From: Deltaproteobacteria bacterium
Lineage (GTDB): Bacteria > Desulfobacterota > WTBG01 > CAIYCZ01 > CAIRTM01
Length of the DNA: 34,416 bases
NCBI GenBank assembly: GCA_016875025.1
Contig: VGSH01000021.1
Span: forward strand, 1-34,416
Direction of reading: 5' to 3'
Below the pieces are notes generated by a model, which worked only from the letters and a program-made list of their open reading frames with translations, had not been told where the DNA came from and did no database searches. Made by a program: the position numbers and the translations under genes. Shown one piece after another: positions 24,573 through 32,803 of the stretch. Within the stretch, counting starts at the first letter, position 1. Every line of letters begins with the position of its first letter.

Positions 24573-25442
24573 TTACGGGCCGTGCTGCGCGAAGACGGTC
24601 CGGTCGAAATTGGCTACCAGCCCCGGCAGCAGGCTGAAGGGCAGTCCGATCAGCAGTTCTTCGGGCTTAAGGCGCATGAACATACGGCCCCCGTGGTCGG
24701 CGGCGGTGAACACGGGCCGTTTGGCCTCAAGCATTACCGGAATGCTCATCAGGCAGGTCGACTTGCCTGCGTATCCTGTGATCACCTCGCCGGTCTCATA
24801 GGCCAGGGCCGTTGAAACGATGGTCAGCTGCCCGGGCGTTGCCGGAAACAGCACGATGTCGGGCGCATCGATCGCCTCGAGCGCGCCGATGATCATGGCG
24901 CGGTGAACGCGCCGGAACTGCGGGAATATGTCGCGGTTCTTGGTCATGGATTCGCGCGAGGCATAGAGGTTGCCCTCGCCCACGACCGAGGCCTCAATCG
25001 CCGCATCGAATTCCTCCCGCGCTACGCGCTTTGCGCCCAGACCCATATTGGCGCAGCCTCCGCACATGCTCGCATGCGCTGTAAATACCAGGGGTGATGC
25101 CTGCCCGTCGAAAATATCTCCGCACATCGCGCACCAGAACTGCGGCCCCGCTTCGAGCGGGATGTTCTCTGGCGGCCTCTCGCTGAACTTCATGGCGGCA
25201 ACGCCCCGCGTCAGGCCGAGTTTTTCTTTCAGGAGAGCGCACAGTCTGGCGCTGTCGCGCTCTGCCTTTACCGGCCCCGGCGCAATCGCGCCCACCGGGC
25301 AGTAGCGCAGGCACACGCTGCAGTCGCAGCACATGCCGGTGATGCACACAAGGTCACCGCGCCGCACGATGGCGCGGTTGGGGCAGTTGCCGATGCAGGA
25401 GCCGCAGCGTGCGCAGAGTTCAGTATCGATTATAAATGGCAT
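24573..25442 (-). CDS. Two-[4Fe-4S] ferredoxin domain fused to DUF169
   Basis: The product has 289 residues from ATG 25442, with AGGGAG upstream; an in-frame extension to 25544 lacks a ribosome site. Residues 10-20 (CARCGSCIGNC-P) and 38-48 (CDCSVCLRYC region, C38-C41-C44-C48) are two CxxCxxCxxxC(P) clusters of a bacterial ferredoxin. DUF169 follows from about 80: FWCAMCGDIF, SMCGGCANMGLGA, REEFDAAIE, STCLMSIP, GGRMFMRLKPEELLIGLPFS. The extra cysteines beyond the ferredoxin clusters suggest another metal or cluster site. It is the third DUF169 protein in the window. It lies 159 bases downstream of potD on the same strand and may share or follow the pot transcript, without an obvious functional link. 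Confidence 0.85.
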   Translation of the reverse strand: MPFIIDTELCARCGSCIGNCPNRAIVRRGDLVCITGMCCDCSVCLRYCPVGAIAPGPVKAERDSARLCALLKEKLGLTRGVAAMKFSERPPENIPLEAGPQFWCAMCGDIFDGQASPLVFTAHASMCGGCANMGLGAKRVAREEFDAAIEASVVGEGNLYASRESMTKNRDIFPQFRRVHRAMIIGALEAIDAPDIVLFPATPGQLTIVSTALAYETGEVITGYAGKSTCLMSIPVMLEAKRPVFTAADHGGRMFMRLKPEELLIGLPFSLLPGLVANFDRTVFAQHGP

Positions 25443-25510
25443 AGCTGATTCTCCCTGTACCAGACCGTTGCTATGTTTTCTTGCGCTGCGCTTCACGCGT
25501 CGCACTATAG

Positions 25511-25532
25511 GGGGTACGGCATGCCGTACCCC
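25511..25532. repeat. GGCATGCC-centred palindrome, paired-change variant
   Basis: This is a perfect 22-base palindrome with arms GGGGTACGGCA. Compared with the other copies, one C-to-T change is matched by the G-to-A change in the opposite arm. Followed by CTACAAGGCGCATTTTAAACAG, which resembles the inner TIR-element end. Confidence 0.85.
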
Positions 25533-25601
25533 TACAAGGCGCATTTTAAACAGACGTTAAAAATTTTTTTCCACCCAGGGTTTTGAAAATTTCGCGTCCC
25601 G

Positions 25602-26630
25602 TCAGGGCGCGGCCTTGATCTGGTCCCACATGGCTGTGTAGAGTGCCAGCGCCGGGCCCACATCGTTGATGACCTCGCATTTTTTCTTTATTTCTTCAGG
25701 CAGGAAAATCGTCGGGTCATCCAGGATCTCCTGCGGGAGCAGTTTGTAGCATGCAACGTTGGGGCACAGGTAGCATATCGCCACGGTGTTTTCGGCTGCT
25801 ACGTCGGGCTCGTGCAGGAAATTTATGAACCGGTGCGCCAGTTCGACCTGGCGCGCCGACGTGAGAATTACGAAATCATCACAGGAAATCGAGGTGCCCT
25901 CAACGGGAGCGGCATAAGCGATGTCATCGTTTTCCTCCTGCACGGCCATGACGTCGCCGCTGTAGCCGTGCACGATAAAAAATTCCTGCGAGGCAAGGCC
26001 GGTTTTGTACTGTTCGTTTTCGAACTTGGCGAGGTTTTTCTTCCATCCGATGACCACGTCGCGCGCTTTCTCGAGCTCCTGCCGGTCGGTTGAGTTGATG
26101 CTGAAGCCAAGGGATTTCAGAGCTGCGCCGATGGTCTCGCGCATGTCGTTGAGCATGGTCATGCGCCCGCGGTATTCCGGGCGGCTGAACATGGCCCAGC
26201 TGGGCTCGAAATCGGGGACCCTGCTTTGCAGATAGGCAATGACCGAAGTGGTGAGCATGTAGGGCACGCTGTGCTCCATTGCCGAATCGATCGCGATTTC
26301 AAGATAGCCGGGGTCGATATGTTTCAGGTTGGGCAGCAGGCTGTGGTCGAGCTTTTGCAGCATTCCCTGGTCGTTCATGACCTTGACCATATAGCTGCTG
26401 GGGGTGACAAGGTCATAACCGGCGGCGCCGGCCTTCAGCTTGGCGTACATGACTTCGTTGGAGTCAAAGGTGTCGATCACAACCCGGCAGCTGTTTTCGC
26501 GCTCAAAGCGCTCGATCAGCTCGGGCTTGATGTAATCGGCCCAGGTATAGATGTGCAGAACGGGTGTTTCCCGGCCGCAGCCGAAGGAGCAGGCGATCAG
26601 GGCCACGATGAGCAGGATGGTTTTCTTCAT
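25602..26630 (-). CDS. potD: Spermidine/putrescine ABC transporter, substrate-binding lipoprotein
   Basis: The product has 342 residues. MKKTILLIVALIAC ends in a good lipobox (LIAC, Cys14; Cys18 is an alternative), so it is probably anchored in the membrane. The mature part begins LHIYTWADYIKPELIERFER, the classical PotD/PotF opening with the polyamine-contacting Trp. Family segments YDLVTPSSYMVKVMNDQGML, FINFLHEPDVAAEN and CPNVACYKLLPQEI follow. It delivers polyamine to PotBC. It is the last of four pot genes, overlapping potC by 4 bases. Whether spermidine or putrescine is preferred cannot be told. Confidence 0.92.
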   Translation of the reverse strand: MKKTILLIVALIACSFGCGRETPVLHIYTWADYIKPELIERFERENSCRVVIDTFDSNEVMYAKLKAGAAGYDLVTPSSYMVKVMNDQGMLQKLDHSLLPNLKHIDPGYLEIAIDSAMEHSVPYMLTTSVIAYLQSRVPDFEPSWAMFSRPEYRGRMTMLNDMRETIGAALKSLGFSINSTDRQELEKARDVVIGWKKNLAKFENEQYKTGLASQEFFIVHGYSGDVMAVQEENDDIAYAAPVEGTSISCDDFVILTSARQVELAHRFINFLHEPDVAAENTVAICYLCPNVACYKLLPQEILDDPTIFLPEEIKKKCEVINDVGPALALYTAMWDQIKAAP

Positions 26631-27397
26631 TTTTTGTCCTCCAGTACGTGTTGGCTGATATATACCGCTGCAAAGGTTACGACCAGCAGTATGGTGGAAA
26701 GGGCATTGATCAGGGGCGGTGAGCCGTGCTTGATCATGCTGTAAATCCTGATGGGCAGGGTTGTCGAGCCGGGCCCGGCCACGAAAAACGTGATGACGAA
26801 ATCATCGATCGAGAGCGTAAAGGCGAGTAGCCCCCCGGCAACCAGTCCCGGCATGAGCAGCGGCACCAGTACTTTCCAGGTTGACTGCCACCAGTTGGCG
26901 CCAAGGTCCTGGGCCGCCTCGATGATGGAGAAATCAAAATCCTGAAGGCGCCCCAGCACCACCATGGCCACGAAGCTGATGCAGAAGGTGACATGCGCCA
27001 GGAAAATGGTGGCCAGGCCGAGCTGCATGCCCGCGGCGATGAAAAAAAGCAGCATGCTTATGCCCATGAGAATTTCGGGCATAACCAGCGGGGTGTAGAT
27101 CAGCATGTAGTGCGCTTTTTGCAGCCGTGTAGCGTAGCGGTGCAGGGCAAGGGCGGCCGTTGTGCCCAGCAGCACGGACACGATCGAAGAGCTGACGGCG
27201 ATGATGAGGCTGTTGGTGAGCGCGTGCCAGATTTCGCGGTGACCCAGCAGGCGACCGTACCACACAAGCGAAAAGCCCTCCCAGGAGCCGCCGAAGCGCG
27301 AGGCGTTGAATGAGTTGACCACCAGCACGAGTATCGGCAGATAGAAGAACACCAGGATGGCTGCGGTGATACAGTAGGGAACGAAGCTGCGCTTCAT
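26627..27397 (-). CDS. potC: Spermidine/putrescine ABC transporter permease
   Basis: The product has 256 residues with about six membrane segments, starting ITAAILVFFYLPILVLVVNS. The ABC-permease EAA loop is visible as EAAQDLGANWWQSTWKVLVP. With PotB it forms the inner-membrane channel. It overlaps both neighbours by 4 bases (ATGA type), showing tight translational coupling in the pot operon. Confidence 0.92.
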   Translation of the reverse strand: MKRSFVPYCITAAILVFFYLPILVLVVNSFNASRFGGSWEGFSLVWYGRLLGHREIWHALTNSLIIAVSSSIVSVLLGTTAALALHRYATRLQKAHYMLIYTPLVMPEILMGISMLLFFIAAGMQLGLATIFLAHVTFCISFVAMVVLGRLQDFDFSIIEAAQDLGANWWQSTWKVLVPLLMPGLVAGGLLAFTLSIDDFVITFFVAGPGSTTLPIRIYSMIKHGSPPLINALSTILLVVTFAAVYISQHVLEDKK

Positions 27398-28269
27398 GCG
27401 CCCTCCTCGATAATCGGCCGGGCTTTATCCTTTGCACCCTGCAGCGCGAGCACGGCTATCAGGGGCAGCAGCACGGCCAGGATCAGCAGCAGGGACAGGG
27501 CGCAGGCATGCGGCAGATTGCGGTCGACGAAAACCCTCTGGGCAATTTTGTTGCCGAGCATTTCCGCGCCCGGGCCGCCGACGATATCGGGAATGACGTA
27601 TGAGCCGAGCGCGGGTATGAAGACGATCAGCAGGGCGGTGAACAGGCCGCGCCTGATGCCGGGCAGGAAAACCCTGCAGAATGCCTGGAACCGGCGCGCG
27701 CCCAGGTCTCGGGCCGCCTCAATGAGCCGGAAGTCGAATTTCTCCGCGGCGGCATACACCGGCAGGATGGCAAAGGGCAGAAACGTGTACACCATGACCA
27801 GCAGCACGGCCCATTGATTGTAGAGAAGGGGCGTTTCCGGGGCCACGATGCGCAGGCTCACCAGCATCTGTTTGATAAATCCTTCAGGGTGCAGCAGCAT
27901 CTTCCAGGCGAAGATGCGGATCAGAAAACTTGTCCAGAACGGCACGACCACCAGCAGCAGCACCATCTGCCGCCATTTTTTTTCGAGCCGCGCAAGGCAG
28001 TAGCCCACGGGAGTCGCCAGCATGATGCACAGGGCGGTCGTTGTGATGCTCAGCCAGAGCGTTCGCCACAGAATCGCCGGGTAGTTGGGGTTGCCCAAGC
28101 TGCGCAGGGTCTCAAGCGTCCAGCCCGCACCGGCACCGCCCAGCGGGTCGGTGGGCTTGAACGAGATGGCGACGACAATCAGCGCGGGCACCACGAACAG
28201 CACCGCGAGCCATCCGGCCGAGGGCAGTGTTACCAGGATTTCATTGAGACGCGCGCGCGAGGTTGCCAT
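27394..28269 (-). CDS. potB: Spermidine/putrescine ABC transporter permease
   Basis: The product has 291 residues. Hydrophobic segments include GWLAVLFVVPALIVVAISF and ALLIVFIPALGSYVIPDIVG. The EAA loop is EAARDLGARRFQAFCRVFLP. YNQWAVLLVMVYTFLPFAIL is typical of PotB. The gene starts 30 bases after the potA stop; the ribosome site is weak (GGAG about 13 bases upstream), so coupling to potA is likely. Confidence 0.92.
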   Translation of the reverse strand: MATSRARLNEILVTLPSAGWLAVLFVVPALIVVAISFKPTDPLGGAGAGWTLETLRSLGNPNYPAILWRTLWLSITTTALCIMLATPVGYCLARLEKKWRQMVLLLVVVPFWTSFLIRIFAWKMLLHPEGFIKQMLVSLRIVAPETPLLYNQWAVLLVMVYTFLPFAILPVYAAAEKFDFRLIEAARDLGARRFQAFCRVFLPGIRRGLFTALLIVFIPALGSYVIPDIVGGPGAEMLGNKIAQRVFVDRNLPHACALSLLLILAVLLPLIAVLALQGAKDKARPIIEEGA

Positions 28270-28299
28270 GGATCAGAACATGCTCCGTGCTTGTGTGCT

Positions 28300-29439
28300 T
28301 TATTCGGGCAGGGTCACCAGCTGCTCATCCGACTGGCTGTAGCGCTCAAGCATGAACCCGTCATCGGCATGCCATGAAATCCACACGTTTTCATCCCAGG
28401 TGATGGGCTTTTCGTCGAGCAGAAAACGGCTGTGCTGCTGCACGATGGCGATGCGGTATTCCTGCACGCGCACCCAGTAGCGGGTCTGCGAGCCCTGGTA
28501 GATAACCTCCTCAACCCGGCCCGGCGCTGCGTTGCGTTTCGGAATGCTTTCGGGCTGCTCGCGCGAGATGTAAAATTTTTCAGGGCGTACGCTCAGGAAC
28601 ACCGGGTTGCCGACGGCAAGCTGCTTGTCGTTGAAAACCACCGTGTCGGGGAATCCATCAATGACGAGGCGGCTGTATTCGCTTCCGACGAATTCGGCGA
28701 CCCTGCCTTCGAAAAAATTCGTATCGCCGATGAATGCGGCAACAAAGCTGCTGCGGGGCGCTTCATAGATTTCAGCCGGCGTGCCCACCTGCTCAATGAT
28801 GCCATTGTTCATGACCGCGATGCGGTCAGACAGGCTCATGGCTTCGCCCTGGTCGTGGGTTACGTACAGAAACGTGATGCCGACCTCGTCGTGGATGAGG
28901 TCGAGCTCGATCAGCATGCGCTGGCGCAGCTTCAGGTCAAGGGCCGCCAGGGGCTCATCCAGCAGCAGCACCTGCGGCTTCTTGATCAGGGCCCGGGCAA
29001 TGGCCACGCGCTGCTTCTGGCCGCCGCTGATCGTGTCAGGGAATTTTGCGGCCTCGGCCTTCATCTGGATCAGCTCAAGCATGCGGTCGACCTCATGGTC
29101 GATTTCGCGCTGCGGCCGCTTTTCAATGCGCAGGCCGAAGGCGATATTGTCGCGCACCGTGAGGTGAGGGAACAGGGCATAGCTTTGAAAGATGGTGTTG
29201 ACCTTGCGGCGGTTGGGCGGCAGCTGCGTGATGTCCTGACCGTTCAGGATGACGCAGCCGGTGTCAGGGCGCTCAAAGCCGGCCAGAATGCGCAGCAGCG
29301 TGGTTTTGCCGCAGCCGCTGGGACCGAGCAGGGAGAAGAACTCGCCCCTGCGGATGGAAAGCGACACCTGGTCAACCGCCCGCACGTTGCCGAAATGCCG
29401 TGATACGTTTTTAAATTCGAGAAAATCAGGAGCGTTCAT
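28300..29439 (-). CDS. potA: Spermidine/putrescine ABC transporter ATP-binding protein
   Basis: The product has 379 residues from ATG 29439 (MNAPDFLEFKNVSRHFGNVR), chosen because homologs begin this way; the frame is open to 29640, but the promoter sits inside that extension. Walker A GPSGCGKTT is at 39-47, the signature SGGQKQRVAIARAL near 135-148, Walker B VLLLDEPLAALD just after, and the switch His is in LYVTHDQGEAMSL. The C-terminal 130 residues form the TOBE regulatory domain (GRVEEVIYQGSQTRYWVRVQ). First gene of the pot operon; a consensus promoter lies upstream. Confidence 0.93.
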   Translation of the reverse strand: MNAPDFLEFKNVSRHFGNVRAVDQVSLSIRRGEFFSLLGPSGCGKTTLLRILAGFERPDTGCVILNGQDITQLPPNRRKVNTIFQSYALFPHLTVRDNIAFGLRIEKRPQREIDHEVDRMLELIQMKAEAAKFPDTISGGQKQRVAIARALIKKPQVLLLDEPLAALDLKLRQRMLIELDLIHDEVGITFLYVTHDQGEAMSLSDRIAVMNNGIIEQVGTPAEIYEAPRSSFVAAFIGDTNFFEGRVAEFVGSEYSRLVIDGFPDTVVFNDKQLAVGNPVFLSVRPEKFYISREQPESIPKRNAAPGRVEEVIYQGSQTRYWVRVQEYRIAIVQQHSRFLLDEKPITWDENVWISWHADDGFMLERYSQSDEQLVTLPE

Positions 29440-29511
29440 CGCGGCTGCAGCACCCCGGTTTTTCGACTGGTCGGTTGTAGTCTCTGGTCTCCCTTTGATG
29501 AAGGAACGTGC

Positions 29512-29540
29512 ATTATAGGTCCAAGGGCCGCCCCTGTCAA
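29512..29540 (-). promoter_or_regulatory. Consensus sigma-70 promoter of the pot operon
   Basis: On the minus strand, TTGACA (29540-29535), exactly 17 bases, then TATAAT (29517-29512): a full 12-of-12 consensus match. It lies 73 bases before the potA ATG. Such a promoter is strong unless repressed. Confidence 0.8.
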
Positions 29541-29608
29541 GAACGAACGAGCTCAACGAAATATGCGCCGGAGACTTCCGCCGCCGCGCTTCCGGCCGGC
29601 AGTTGCTC

Positions 29609-29633
29609 ATCATTGGCAATTGCAATTGGCAAT
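29609..29633. repeat. Overlapping GCAATTGC palindromes / direct repeat
   Basis: ATTGGCAATTGC occurs twice in tandem (about 29609-29620 and 29622-29633), and each copy contains the 8-base palindrome GCAATTGC. It sits 5 bases before the cysD -35 box. It may be an operator or a dispersed low-complexity repeat. Confidence 0.5.
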
Positions 29634-29637
29634 TGCA

Positions 29638-29666
29638 CACTTGACGTTCGTCGTAAAATCCGCTAC
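29638..29666 (+). promoter_or_regulatory. Putative sigma-70 promoter for cysD
   Basis: TTGACG (29638-29643), 17 bases, TACAAC (29661-29666). The leader to the cysD ATG is about 110 bases. Confidence 0.5.
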
Positions 29667-29780
29667 AACTTCAAGACTTTGCGGCCTGCTGATTGCAGGG
29701 GTTTTCGTGTGCTGAGCCTGCCGGTGCCGCACCCGAATGGTGGTTTGAAAAACGCTGTTTGCAGAGAAAGAGATGCGTAT

Positions 29781-30662
29781 ATGGATCATTTAGAGCAGCT
29801 CGAGAGCTTGAGCGTACACATTCTGCGCGAGGCCTACGCCAGTTTCAAGAACCTGTGCATGCTGTGGTCGATCGGCAAGGACAGCACGGTTCTGCTGTGG
29901 CTGGCGCGTAAGGCCTTTTACGGGCATGTCCCGTTTCCGCTGGTGCACATCGATACGAATTTCAAAATACCCGAGATGATAGCCTATCGCGACCGGCTGG
30001 CGCGCGAGTGGGGCCTTGAGATGGTCTACGGCATGAATGAGGAGGCCCTGCGCGAAAAGCAGACCTTCCCGGACGGCGCGATCGACCGGATCGCCTGCTG
30101 TCGCAACCTGAAAAGCACTGCTTTGGCCAACACCCTCAGCGGCAAATGGCCGCGCTACGTGCTCAATCACAAGACCGGCTCCTATGAAGTCTATAAGAAC
30201 ACCGAGCCTTATACCGGGGTGATCGTGGGCGTGCGCGCCGATGAAGAGGGATCGCGCTCCAAGGAGCGCTACTTTTCACCCCGCGATCGCGAAAACTCCT
30301 GGGATTTCGGCGATCAGCCGCCTGAGTTCTGGAATCAGTTCAAGACCGATTTTCCGCCCGGAACGCATTTGCGCATACATCCGCTGCTGGACTGGACCGA
30401 GCTCAATATCTGGGAATACATCGAGCGCGAGAACATCCCCACGGTGTCGCTGTATTACAATCAGGGCGACGGGAAACGCTACCGATCACTTGGCTGTTAT
30501 CCCTGCACCACGCCGATCGAATCGCCTTCGCGCAATGTGGCCGAGATCATCGAGGAGTTGAAAAGCGGCGGTCTGAAAAATGTCGCCGAGCGCTCAGGGC
30601 GCGCGCAGGACAAGGATGACGGCGGAGGGCTTGAGACATTGCGCCGTGACGGCTACATGTAA
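29781..30662 (+). CDS. cysD: Sulfate adenylyltransferase subunit 2
   Basis: The product has 293 residues from ATG 29781 (AAAGAG upstream); the frame runs back to 29508 but that part is non-protein-like and overlaps the promoters. CysD is the PP-loop ATP-pyrophosphatase subunit that makes APS from sulfate and ATP with the CysN GTPase. [20 protein letters not shown] carries the PP-loop. [40 protein letters not shown] and the C-terminal [16 protein letters not shown] are hallmark segments. Length and motifs are intact. It is followed by cysN after 186 bases that contain a palindrome and a TIR-element fragment, so the operon has been invaded or spaced by repeats. Confidence 0.93.
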   Translation: MDHLEQLESLSVHILREAYASFKNLCMLWSIGKDSTVLLWLARKAFYGHVPFPLVHIDTNFKIPEMIAYRDRLAREWGLEMVYGMNEEALREKQTFPDGAIDRIACCRNLKSTALANTLSGKWPRYVLNHKTGSYEVYKNTEPYTGVIVGVRADEEGSRSKERYFSPRDRENSWDFGDQPPEFWNQFKTDFPPGTHLRIHPLLDWTELNIWEYIERENIPTVSLYYNQGDGKRYRSLGCYPCTTPIESPSRNVAEIIEELKSGGLKNVAERSGRAQDKDDGGGLETLRRDGYM

Positions 30663-30691
30663 CGGGTGCCTAAATACCTCTTGCGCACGTA

Positions 30692-30713
30692 GGGGCACGG
30701 CATGCCGTGCCCC
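30692..30713. repeat. GGCATGCC-centred palindrome, copy 3
   Basis: This is a perfect 22-base palindrome with arms GGGGCACGGCA between cysD and cysN, 30 bases after the cysD stop. In mRNA it would fold into a strong hairpin that could shield or attenuate the cysDN message. Confidence 0.85.
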
Positions 30714-30730
30714 TATAAGGCGTGAAGAAA

Positions 30731-30765
30731 GCGCGCCTTGCATACGGGGCATTTTTGAACAGCCC
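30731..30765 (-). repeat. TIR-element fragment between cysD and cysN
   Basis: GCGCGCCTTGCAT then TTTTTGAACAGCC matches the reverse complement of the inner part of the 24321-24477 element (24351-24385). Confidence 0.6.
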
Positions 30766-30848
30766 GGAAAAGGTGCTTTTTAACAAGCTGGTTGAAATGA
30801 CACTACGAACATTCCCATGCGAACCATATGGCTGAGAGGCACTCGGAA

Positions 30849-32657
30849 ATGGCTGAAATATTGGAAAAACAAAAAATGAATATCGTGATCGCAGGCCATG
30901 TTGATCACGGCAAGAGCACGGTTATCGGTCGTCTGCTTGCTGACACCGGTTCCCTGCCCGATGGAAAACTCGAGCAGGTGCAGGAGAACTGCCGGCGCAA
31001 CTCCAAGCCGTTCGAATATGCCTTCCTGATCGACGCCCTCAAAGATGAGCAGTCCCAGGGCATCACCATTGACACGGCCCGGGTGTTTTTTAAAACAGTC
31101 AAGCGCAATTACATTATCCTGGACGCGCCGGGCCATATCGAGTTTTTGAAGAACATGGTCACGGGCGCGGCCCGGGCCGAGGCTGCGCTGCTGGTGATCG
31201 ATGCCGATGAGGGCGTGCGCGAGAATTCGCGGCGGCACGGCTACATGATGTCCATGCTCGGCATCCGCCAGATTGCCATCCTCGTGAACAAGATGGATTT
31301 GAAAGCCTACAGCCGGGATGTGTTTGAGGCGATCGTGAAGGAATACACGGCGTTTTTAAAAGAGATTAATGTTGTTCCGGCGTGCTTCATCCCGGTGAGC
31401 GCCATGCTGGGCGACAATATCGCCGCTCTTTCTCCGCAGCACATGCCCTGGTATACGGGCAAAACCGTGCTGGACATGCTGGACGCCTTTGAAAAAGAGC
31501 CGCCGCCCTTGGATAAGCCCTTCCGCATGCCCGTGCAGGATGTGTACAAATTTACGCGCTTCGGGGACAATCGCCGCATCGTCGCCGGCACGATTGAAAC
31601 CGGCAGCCTGGCCCTCGGCGATGAGGTCGTGTTCTACCCCTCGGGTAAAAAAAGCCGGGTGAAGACCATCGAGTGTTTCAATGCGCCTGCGCAGACGCAG
31701 GCAGTGTGCGGTACGGCCGCCGGTTTCACGCTTGAAGAGCAGATCTATGTCACCCGCGGCGAGCTGGCCACAAAGGCCGGCGAGCCCAAGCCCCGGGTGT
31801 CGTCGCGCATACGGGTCAATCTTTTTTGGCTCGGCCGTGATCCGCTGGTGCAGAAAAAGGACTATCTTTTCAAGCTGGGAACCGCGCGTGTGACCGCGCG
31901 GCTTGAGGAGGTGCGCCGGGTTATCGATGCCTCGGATTTGAATGCCGCCAGCAAGAATCAGGTCGAGCGCCATGATGTGGCCGAGTGTGTGTTTAAACTT
32001 AACCGGGCCATTGCTTTCGACCCGACGTCGGACATCGGCGCAACGGGGCGCTTCGTAATCGTGGACAATTATGAGATCCGCGGCGGCGGCATTATCGCCG
32101 AGGGCTTGGACGACCGCCAGACCTGGCTGCGCGAGACCGTGATGCTGCGCAATTACAAGTGGGAAAAAAGCATTATTTCACCGGAAAAGCGCGCTGAGAA
32201 ATACAACCAGAAATCAACCCTGCTGGTGCTTACCGGCGAAAAGCAGGTGGACCGCAAGGCGATTGCCAAGCAGTTGGAGGACCGCCTGTTTGAAGACGGC
32301 AAGGTCGTGTATTTTCTGGGGATCGGCAATGTGCTCTACGGTATCGATGCCGACATTAAGGGCCGCGACGGCAATCAGCATCAGGAGCATATGCGCAGGC
32401 TTTCCGAGGTGGCCAACATACTGCTGGATGCCGGCATCATTCTGCTGCTGACCGCTGTTGAGCTGACGCAGGATGATCTTGAGATCATGAAGACCACGGT
32501 CAGCCCCGAGAAGATCGAGACAGTGTGGGTCGGGGAAAATGTCACGACCGACATTGCCTACGACCTGCAGCTCACCCAGCATGAGAACGTAGAAGAATCG
32601 GTCGATATCCTGAAAGCCTATCTGCAGGACAAGGGAATTATATTCAGGCCGTGGTAG
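30849..32657 (+). CDS. cysN: Sulfate adenylyltransferase subunit 1 fused to a degenerate APS-kinase domain
   Basis: The product has 602 residues from ATG 30849 (GAGAGG 9 bases upstream; an ATG at 30828 lacks a site). The N-terminal EF-Tu-like GTPase is intact: GHVDHGKS (16-23), DAPGH near 92, NKMD near 147, plus the beta-barrel domains. It drives APS formation with CysD. From about 453 a CysC (APS kinase)-like fold follows, as in NodQ/CysNC fusions. However, the P-loop GLSGSGKST is replaced by [11 protein letters not shown] and the DGDxVR motif by LGIGNVLYG. The remaining helices ([20 protein letters not shown]) still align. The kinase half is therefore probably inactive and structural or regulatory, and PAPS would have to come from elsewhere, if it is made. 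Confidence 0.9.
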   Translation: MAEILEKQKMNIVIAGHVDHGKSTVIGRLLADTGSLPDGKLEQVQENCRRNSKPFEYAFLIDALKDEQSQGITIDTARVFFKTVKRNYIILDAPGHIEFLKNMVTGAARAEAALLVIDADEGVRENSRRHGYMMSMLGIRQIAILVNKMDLKAYSRDVFEAIVKEYTAFLKEINVVPACFIPVSAMLGDNIAALSPQHMPWYTGKTVLDMLDAFEKEPPPLDKPFRMPVQDVYKFTRFGDNRRIVAGTIETGSLALGDEVVFYPSGKKSRVKTIECFNAPAQTQAVCGTAAGFTLEEQIYVTRGELATKAGEPKPRVSSRIRVNLFWLGRDPLVQKKDYLFKLGTARVTARLEEVRRVIDASDLNAASKNQVERHDVAECVFKLNRAIAFDPTSDIGATGRFVIVDNYEIRGGGIIAEGLDDRQTWLRETVMLRNYKWEKSIISPEKRAEKYNQKSTLLVLTGEKQVDRKAIAKQLEDRLFEDGKVVYFLGIGNVLYGIDADIKGRDGNQHQEHMRRLSEVANILLDAGIILLLTAVELTQDDLEIMKTTVSPEKIETVWVGENVTTDIAYDLQLTQHENVEESVDILKAYLQDKGIIFRPW

Positions 32658-32670
32658 GGGAGAGAGACTG

Positions 32671-32691
32671 GTTCAAAGTTCAAGGTTCAAT
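32671..32691 (+). repeat. Three tandem 7-base units
   Basis: GTTCAAA GTTCAAG GTTCAAT, a three-copy heptamer repeat 13 bases after the cysN stop. Confidence 0.8.
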
Positions 32692-32718
32692 GCAGGGGCA
32701 GGCCTTCGTGCCTGCCCT
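32692..32718. repeat. GGGGCAGGC hairpin
   Basis: TGCAGGGGCAGGC-CTTCGT-GCCTGCCC followed by TTTG; nearly identical to the hairpin at 6929-6950. It may serve as a weak terminator for cysN. Confidence 0.7.
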
Positions 32719-32742
32719 TTGTTCCTACAGCCAGCGCAGCGC

Positions 32743-32787
32743 GTCCATTCAGTCCACTGCGTCCACCGCGTCCACAAAGTCCACCTA
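32743..32787. repeat. Five tandem 9-base units (GTCCAnnnn)
   Basis: The units GTCCATTCA, GTCCACTGC, GTCCACCGC, GTCCACAAA and GTCCACCTA run in exact 9-base register. The first five bases are constant and the last four vary. It lies in the 146-base gap between convergent cysN and the symporter gene. Confidence 0.85.
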
Positions 32788-32803
32788 TCACCCACAGCGC
32801 TGT

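Larger units (their letters stand above)
29440..29780. other. Divergent regulatory region between potA and cysD
   Basis: The spacer holds a consensus minus-strand promoter (29512-29540), a cluster of GCAATTGC-type palindromes and direct repeats (29609-29633: TTGGCAATTGC, AATTGGCAATTGC) and a plus-strand promoter (29638-29666). The repeat cluster abuts the cysD -35, so it may bind a regulator. No gene is visible. Confidence 0.6.

Noticed and set aside
28432-29403. 323-codon plus-strand frame opposite potA
   Set aside because: It is antisense to well-conserved ABC ATPase motifs; composition is typical of a mirror frame.
29440-29640. 67-codon upstream extension of potA
   Set aside because: The consensus pot promoter lies inside it, so it would not be transcribed in full.
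29508-29780. 91-codon upstream extension of cysD
   Set aside because: It overlaps the two divergent promoters and reads as non-conserved sequence; CysD proteins begin at [10 protein letters not shown] or equivalent.
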